Assembly (NCBI GenBank): GCA_026745465.1 | Contig: JACYXH010000216.1 | Location: forward strand, 2,708,501-2,772,500 | DNA: 64,000 bases | Reading direction: 5' to 3' | Source: Lota lota | Taxonomy: Eukaryota > Chordata > Actinopteri > Gadiformes > Lotidae | In this document: one piece after another, positions 1 to 9,000 of the stretch | Layout of the letters: every line of letters begins with the position of its first letter | Position numbering within the stretch: position 1 is the first letter of the stretch | Translations under genes and position numbers: made by a program | The notes under the pieces: model-generated | What the model was told of the DNA's origin: nothing | Seen by the model: only the letters and a program-made list of their open reading frames with translations | Databases searched by the model: none

Positions 1-29
1 GAGTACGGCCGCAGCACCTCTGGGATGGA
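1..29 (-). CDS. mov10l1: mov10l1 coding exon 18, partial at window edge
   Basis: After the acceptor CGTCTGCCCAG the frame reads SIPEVLRPY and then runs off the window. This fits human IVIDAVKPYC directly after the EE that ends exon 17. Motif II (DEAG) and the rest of the helicase are outside the window. Confidence 0.75.
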
Positions 30-3000
30 CTGGGCAGACGCAGAGGTACATGCAGGGCTCAGTTTACCTTTTCTACTTGGGAGCACCAGCACAAATGTGA
101 GGGGCACCCACCAAAATGTAAGGAGCACCTACAATATGTCCGATTTCTTTAGTGAGCTTTTCTTTTATGGTTATGAAAATATTAATTGGTCATTCTTATT
201 ATTGGTAATTTTTGAGGTAACAAGAATTATAGTAACAGGGGAGGTACTGGAAACTTGCTATAGCAAACTGTTTATATAATATTTTCCCGTCTCATTTAAT
301 CCATTGACTAATGTACAACAAAGAAATACGAATAAAAGGTAAATTATGGCTCATACTGTCGAGCTCTGAAATGGTAAGTATGATTCCGTTTAAAAAGGAT
401 TACAGCAGGATATTACAAAGGACATGGCAGTGGCTAGTGATTAGGGTGTTTGACGCCTAGTCTAAAGGTTCTGGGTTCAAACCCAATGCCTGCAGTCTAC
501 CTTGAGCAAAATGCATAACCACAACCTGCTCCTTAATGATATGAGTCACAAATATATAACACTTGTCAAATCGTTTCTTACAGTAATCTACCTTCCATAT
601 AACTTAATAGTAATCCCTTCCCTGTGTACCTCAGCTTTATTCACACACTTTAGGATGCAGAAAAACACAAAATCCCCTTTGTGTAAAGCGTAATTCTCTT
701 TTCCCCAAAGCAGTTCAGTGCAATACCTCTTCCTGCCTGCAGGAGGCATTGATGCGCGCCAAACTGGCAGCGTGCAGGAATCCACTGTGGTGCAGGCGGA
801 TGCAGATGAGGTCCGCAGCGCTGTTGGAGGGGGTGCACACCAGCAGACGGCTACTGGGAACAAAATGGTACACCTTGGAGATGGGAAACACAGCAGTCAG
901 ACTGGGCAGTTGGTGTCACACGATAACACAGGATTAGAATATAAAAGGAAAACAATATAGGTCCAAAATATAAATAAAACGTATAAATGATTAAAAAAAT
1001 AACGCAGAGAAGTATAGGCCTACAGTCACTATGAATAACTGTAATCCTATACATTTTCAATCCATTTGATAATTTGTTATCCATAGTGACATACAATCTA
1101 GGCACACAATCAAAACAGGGAGTTACTACATAAAGGACAATACTAAGTATACAACGCTACACAGTATTGTATGTACCCATGCACCTAGTATTATACATCC
1201 CAATATAGTACTAGCTGTATGTTTTTTTAATTAAATGTTTATTTCTGATTCCAATGGCTACCCCGCACTCTCCGATAGTTATTTTGAGACTAGTGAGTTC
1301 TCAGCCTCAAATGTAAAAATCGCTTTAGATCAAATGTTTCTGCCAAATGACTATATGCAGCTATAACATGTAACACGTGTATAGCACCTGCAGTATGGTC
1401 TCTATGAGGGTAATGGTCTTGCCGGTCCCCGGGGGTCCAAACAGAATGTAAGGGGTGGGCCGGCACTCGCCAGCCAGGACCCTCCTCACTGCCTCCCTCT
1501 GGGCGGTGTTCAGCAGGGGGTTGAAGAAGCTGCCCTCGGTGGGCACGGCTTTGTTTGGCAGCCCCTCGCCTCAGAGCGGAAACAAAAAAGAGACGCAGCT
1601 TCGTTTTTTGTTTCGTGTGACGTACAGGACATGTGACACGCCAAGCTCGAGTGAGATGAAGGGTTTGAAGTCTGAGTGTTTTTATCTGTCAATTATGCGG
1701 TGCAACGCAGCGTTGTTCTTGACACTGAAATGACTGCGACATGGCAAGGGTCAACCTTGTTATAGACATTTTATATTATTATTTTTTAAATGCCATGTAT
1801 TAGTAATCAGCAGCCCAAACACCTTTAGTTTGAGTGGCCTTGGATTTCATGTCGACAGAGACACTGGACACCTTCTCCGGGTTTTCCGTCGTCGTCACCT
1901 AGTGTCCAAACACAGTCACTACAGATCAACAACACTTAAAAGGCCGTGTCCATGATGCACAAATCAAATGTATAAACACAACTTTCCTGTCAAAGGTTTT
2001 TCCAGACATTGGTTTCCACCGTTTACTAAGCACTTTGCTTCCACACTGAAGCAGGAAAACGCATACATTCTCTCATCGCGACATGTGCATGCCACAGATG
2101 TCTGGACCACTTCACAACGCAACATCCTTTTTTTTTTTGCCTAGCCACACAGCAAGACCAGTGTCTACAGATTAATCCACTTGGAAAAGCATCTTAATAA
2201 ATGCAAATTTGGTGGACGACAAATGCTGTTTTAGTATTGAATCAAAACCCAAAACGGAGGGAAGTCCGTATCTACATTAGTGAAGACATGGCCTTGGTAA
2301 CAAACACCTGGTCATTTACTACATGCAACAATTGGCCTTTCACCTCACTCTCCTCCTTGGGGGTCTCCTTGGCTGGCTCCTCTATCCACCTGCCAGTCCA
2401 CTGACAGGCCTGGAGGCTGACCTCCGTGGGGAACAGAACTAGAGATGGAGATTCAGGTACAATATGCAGAGTACGGGTGCACTACAGCACAATGTGTAAT
2501 ATATAAATGACAACTGTTCTGTATAAAGAAACTAAATGATAAAGGGATCGATGAAACAATCCATTTTGCACGTTAATATCCAATGAGTAGCCTATTGTGT
2601 GTTACATACTTTGAAACAAATGATTTAGCTCTGTGCTACCGTTTCCAACGATCAAAAGTTGTAAATACGTTGAAAGAATAAATGATAATGTCGCAATGTG
2701 TGACATTTCAAGAAGCTCATAGATTCAAATTACTTTTACACATCTGTGTTCAATGCAGATAAACAGTGATTTCATGAATTATCAATAAAATCACATTATA
2801 ACACAGACAGTTAAGAGTGGACAGAACACTTATTACGTTTTTTTAATTCTGTCTTAAATAAAGTCTCCCACCAACTAACTGGGAGGGGCTAAATCGTACA
2901 CATTAAGACTTCAAGCATTTAGTCACACGTGGCCTCCAATGAAGAGCAAAGCCTAATGTGTAGGCTGTAGGGTTAGGCATGGTAGCACATTTCAGGTAGA

Positions 3001-6000
3001 AAGGTGATGTACCCTGTCCAAAGTGCTTGGCCTGCTCCAGGGCATGGTGGCACCTTCTCATGGTCATCCTGGAAATGAAGTCAATTCGTTTTATTCAGTA
3101 AGGAAAACATTAATACAACAACAAAAGACGGAGTCCAATCAAGGATTAACTGTATTTGTACCAGAGTATAGTAGGCAGGATAGTCTAGTGGTTAAAGCTT
3201 TTGATTGAAAAGGACAAAAGGTTCTGGGTTTAAGCCCCAATGAATATCCCACAAAGATATCGGAAGTTGGCCAACCCCTACCTGCATGTGAATGACATCT
3301 AGGTTTTTTGGGGGGGAAAAAACATAATTTCTCCACATCTACAAGAGCTCAGGATGCATTTGCCAGTGTAGTCAAGCCCGGATAGTCTAATCATTATTAG
3401 GGTTGCCCCTAAAAAAATACATCATATGATTCAACAGTCGACGATGGGTCTGGCCTGATGAGTCTGATTCAACTTTGCAAAATCTTAGTTGAGGACACCC
3501 ATGATCGTTATCATCATCGTTGTTTAATTATCATTGAATAATACCATTTAGCTCTATTTTCACTTGCATTGAATTCCGACTCAAGTCGGTAGGGAGGAGA
3601 GAGGGTTAGGCATCTTACTCAAGAGTGCCTACAGGTAGGAAGAGAAGACATTCAGGATCTAACCCAGGAACTTGTTAGTCAAACACCCTAACCACCAGAC
3701 TATCGGACCCCCTTGCCTTACCTGTTGTAGGTGAATTCAACATTCAGCGGCTCTCCCTGATAGCGCTGCCGCAACTCGGCGTTCACTCTCAAACTCACTT
3801 CCTCTTCGTGAATCTACGGACCGACACGTTGACACATCATTCTCCGAGATCCTCGTCGATGCAGAGGAAACCTTACACGTTCTGAACATAGCCTCTACCT
3901 CCATGACGTATGCGATGTATTCCATCGTCACGCCGTTACACTGGGGCTCCTTCAGCACAATTCTGTCACCTGGGAAGCAGGACAAACAATTTCACAAAGG
4001 TAAACATAACTAACATTTAAAAAACTATTAACATGTGCGCGCGCGCATGCAGTTGGGCTTTCAATCTCTGGTATCTCAAGATTCTTTTTCGAATCTTGGG
4101 GGTCGCAATTCAAGTCTCCATTCAGTACACAGGGGTGGTCATTTCAGAATCTACTCCAGTCCACCTAAGAAAGGCAAACCATTATGTCGTTTTTATATTT
4201 GAAAAGGTTATGTCAACTTATTGCAATAATGTTAACACACAAAAGTAAACCTAAGACAAGGAGTTTTTACTAAACAAAATTAAAGAATAAAAAAAATACG
4301 TGAATCGATTCAATATCATAGAAGATTAGAATCGCAATTTTTACGAGAATCCCTATTTCCCCCCCGCCCCTAACGTGCACACGTGTCCGAGTCCCCTTCC
4401 CCCTCACCAATGAAGAGGTTGGGCCGGCCCTCGGCCAGGCCTGGGATGTCCAGGTGGAGGTACTGGCCCCCCCTGCGGAGCATGGCCGAGCTGATGGAGA
4501 ACTCCTTCAGCTCCCCCTCGGCCTGCAGCTCCTCCAGCCACAGAAGCACATCGAGGCGGGCGCGCATGTTGGAGGCTGCCATTACCTGGGGAACATGGGG
4601 GGGGGGGGGGGGGGGGGATTAGGAGCAGGATTAGGAGGATTAGGAGGAGGGGTGGGGGGGAGAAAACCGATCAATTCACGTCAACATTAGTGATTCTTAT
4701 CTTCTATGATTTTGAGTCGATTCACAACTCCCAAAAACCAAAACAAAATAACATTTTGTCTAAGTGTTTACATTATTGCAATCAGTTGATATAATTATTA
4801 CTTTTCAAAAATAAAAATACATAATCTTATGCACACTTAACTTTCATGCCATCATTTGCCACACCGCCTTTCTTATTACAGTGGAGCGGAGCAGATCCTG
4901 AAATCCCTACGTACCTAATCGACTATTTTGAATCGGGAATAGACTCCACTGTATCTGCACCCAAGCCTCAAGTCTCCCAGACAGGGCTGCACCACCAGCA
5001 CATCTCTCTGGGCATCACCCCCACTCCCCTGTATCTCCACCCCCACTCCCCTGTATCTCCACCCCAGCCTCACCTCTCCCAGACAGGGCTGCACCACCAG
5101 CACATCTCTCTGGGCCTCACCCCGACTCCCCTGTATCTCCACCCCAGCCTCACCTCTCCCAGACTGGGCTGCACCTACCAGCATATCTCTCTGGGCCTCA
5201 CCCCGACTCCCCTGTATCTCCACCCCAGCCTCACCTCTCCCAGACAGGGCTGCACCTACCAGCACATCTCTCTGGGCCTCACCCCCACTCCCCTGTATCT
5301 CCACCCCAGCCTCACCTCTCCCAGACAGGGCTGCACCACCAGCACATCTCTCTGGGCCTCCACGCACTCCCTCACGGCCTGGGGCACCAGGTAGCTACCG
5401 AGGAAGTTGGGCAGCCGCCGCTTCGTGAGCCTGAGAGGAGACCACAGACACAAAGCTCCTCAGACACAAGCCAGGGGACGCATGATGAATAACTCATTCA
5501 CAGGTATTAGGATGGGATTTTGTTTTCCTTTTTCTTCTGGAAAGGAAACTGGTTAGAGAAAAAACTTGGATGGCGCAGCGTTTTTGAAAGGAGGCCAGTG
5601 TGTCTTGCACACAAAGCCGGTGTGCTTATACCTTGAGGGGGCGGGCTGTGCCGTAACCGTGACAACGTGGGAGGGCAGGGTGGGGGCCAGACGGACGTCG
5701 CAGGAGGCGAAGGGCGTGCTGGGCTGCAGGAGCCACTCCTCTCGGCTGCTCACCGTGACCTCCAGGCGCCTCCCGATGGTGAAGGAGGAGAAGTGCAGCA
5801 GGAGCAACTCGGAGCAGCCTCCTATGTTCCTGGGTCAAACCAACATGGTGATGCCGCGGGGGTCTGGCACGACAAGCAACAGGCCTTTAAACCTGCACTG
5901 TCACTTTTGTACTGCAGCAATTAACACTTATATATATTTATATAAATATTTATGGCTCCACCCACTGGGGGACAACCGATGACAGTAAATAGCAATAACT

Positions 6001-9000
6001 GTAGCTACAACTCAATCCACTAGAGGTTGTTAATGGGAAAACGTACATAGTGTAGGTTTAACATGTCTTTTAAACATTTTCAAAAACAGCGCAAAAATTA
6101 TTAAAATACAGAACATGCTACATACATAACTATGCCAATATTATGCTACAGCACACAATGCATTTTTATCATTTTTCAGGCCGGAAGAGCTTACCAAAAT
6201 GTCCCAATGCAGTATGGTGATACCACTGCCTGTGTTTATATATTGACCAACAAATACTGAAACGACTTACTTAGCAGTACAGCCTACGACGACAGACAGC
6301 CTCTCTCCCGGAGCAATATCCACCTCCTTTCCCTCCTTCTCTTCTGCCCCAGAGTCCTGCCCAGCCTTCCCAGTCCCATCCTTCCCACTAGAATCTTGCC
6401 CAGTAGCCTCCCGGCCAGCATCTCCGTTCAGATCTCCTGTGTCCAGCTCTTCTTCGGCAACTCCTTTCACTTGTTCTACGTGATCCAGAGCGGGCTCTGA
6501 TGTCGGCCCGGCCGTAGGCCTGCTAGGAGCCTTCTCGTTGGGTGCACAAGGCTCGGAGACCAGGGAGAACTGCTGTGCTAAATCCCAGCCCGCCAACTTG
6601 CAGCTCTTCAGCCTGTGGGTTTCTGAACCCTTGTTCCTGTTGGAGAGGTTTGAAAATTAGAAATAAAATGCTGGCCATTGGAATTATAATAATTCTGTGC
6701 ACAATATTACCACGATAGTGTTGAACATAACTAATTTTTCTTTTCTTTTTTAATGGGAGTAAACAATGTTTTAAACAATGGGAGTACTACAATGGCTGTT
6801 CAACTGCAAGTTTTGGATGCACTATGTGCGTTCATTCCTAAAAAACAACTAGTTTGCCAATTTATTGTTGTGGATATGATCAATAGTACAAATTGTATAA
6901 ATTAGAGAGCATATGTTCTACTCATGGTGTCCCTTTTATTAGCGCAGCCTTTGGAAGTGATACATGTTGGTCAAAAATGATTGAAAATCAAATCTGGAAT
7001 TCAGTGTAACAGTTGAATACATTCAACCAGTACTTACTGGATCCACACCACCATCTCTCTGCTTTCCCCCAGCTTCAGGTCACCAAAGTGGCCAAAATCA
7101 GAGACTACCAGGCTCCCCTTGTCTTCCAGGAGACTTTGGATTTCAGCCTCCAGTAGAGCTCCGGTAGGCCCATTCACGCTGTCAGAGGAGAGGAACAAAA
7201 TCAGGCATTTTATAATAAAATGGCCATGTTACTTTTACAAAACTGGCACTGTATCACCAGAGCATCTGAGGAAATTTTCCATTCTATTTTCGAGGGGGGA
7301 GGGATTACTCCTCTACTGTAAGACATGGCAAGGAAGTGAAAGTGGAATAGAATAATGGAACGCATGTTTGAACTTGGATAACTAGTTTGGACATGGAACA
7401 GGATTGGTTGTTTTTCCCATATGTTACACATCTTGTGACATCACTTGAGGTTTGAACACCATGCATGTCACACCCCTTGAAATATGTTTATAATGTTCTC
7501 TACTCCACTGTATTTACAACATGAATATGGATTACATCAATGACAAAAGCAATAACATGCAATACATTTGATTGAATATAATTTATTCTTTGTAATTGAG
7601 ACTACTTAATTTGTAGAAAATGTAAACATTTCCATGTGATTATGCTAACCGAACTTAATTTGTCTACTGTACAGCAATTGCTGATGTTGCTTTTTAATTT
7701 ATTCAATTTTTGATCAATGTTGCAACTCTAGCACCCCCTTGTGGCAGGGAAGCAGTGATAGTGAGTGAACAGACCCACACACACAATGAGTATGTAGAGT
7801 CTTTATTAAGCACTACGGAAAGCCCACTGGGGCTCAACAGCAGTAAGAATGCACGCCGGGAGCAAGTATCCCACCGCCTTCGTTAAAGTGCTCAAATCTT
7901 CCTACCATCCATCTACAGACCCTGGGAAACATGCTGTGCTGACCTGGGTTTGCAAGGAGCCATGCACAGGGCCCGCCAAGAGTAGAAGGACTGGGTGCTT
8001 TCGACCATCACCAGGTTCACCATGTCCCCCGGGGAGGGTCTGTAGTAGGACGGCAGCAGCAGGGAGTCCAGGGTGAAGAACACCTTGTCCTCCACCACCC
8101 CACTCTTCCCATACACACTGGACACGCAGACCTGTGGAGAGGCACAGAGTGAAGGACAACCAGATGCACTTGTATGCATTCACAAGCAAACGGTACCTGT
8201 AAACAGACTGCTTTAAAATAGCGCTTTTCTGAGCTGAGGCCGCTCAAAGCCAGGGATCGAACGGGACACCTTCCAGTTATCCCTTTAAATGCCAATGAAA
8301 TAAAAGTGATATCCAGACACTCAAATAGATAAAAATAGGATATAACAGTATTACCTTGTCCAAGCGCTGGTAGCGTAGCGGGGCCACAGAATGGGCCTGG
8401 CTGGTCCACTGGGACAGGTTGATGAAATACTGCGCTTGGACCCAGTCCCCCTTCATGGGCGCGTAACCTAACCAGTAGGACAGGAAATAAACACCGAGTG
8501 GTAATAGGTCATAAAAGGGTTGGTGAGATATTGAGTGGAGCTAAATTGGGCGGAGGAGTAGGGTGGTGTATGGTGTGTGCGTCTTTGGGTTACGCTGAGT
8601 TTATAGCAAGCGTGCCTCATCTCCCATTACGTCCCTGAAGCATGAACCTTTTTCAAAAAATGTCATTTATGCCAGATGGGCTACACAAGCAACTGAGCTG
8701 TACAGAGCTGGTCATTTTCCTTAAAAGGTGCAGCGTGTAGAATTTAGTGGCATCTAGCGGTTAGGAACCAACTGAACGACGTAGATGAAGCTTTTTTTTA
8801 CGTGGTATCTTTTTTTGGGGGATCGGCAACATAGTACTCTATGCCATTTTGTCACCATTACTCAAATGTGACCGAAGTTGAGAAAATAGGAGTAAAATCA
8901 CATGCTTTGACCAGTCTCTGCCAACCAGTTTGTGAACTTTCCACTCTGCTCTGAACGGAGGTGGAGTGGTGTGCGTGGATTTGTAAAGCTCCGTCTGGGC

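Noticed and set aside
425-545. Possible tRNA gene
   Set aside because: A and B boxes are present but no acceptor or anticodon stem pairing and no terminator; a SINE fragment fits better.
4966-5359. Regularly spaced direct repeats resembling a CRISPR array
   Set aside because: Units are head-to-tail copies without unique spacers, in a vertebrate gene; it is a minisatellite.
4915-5367. 150-codon repetitive minus-strand frame, possible repeat protein
   Set aside because: It is the reading of the exon 9 minisatellite across intron sequence; the real frame leaves at the 5316 donor.
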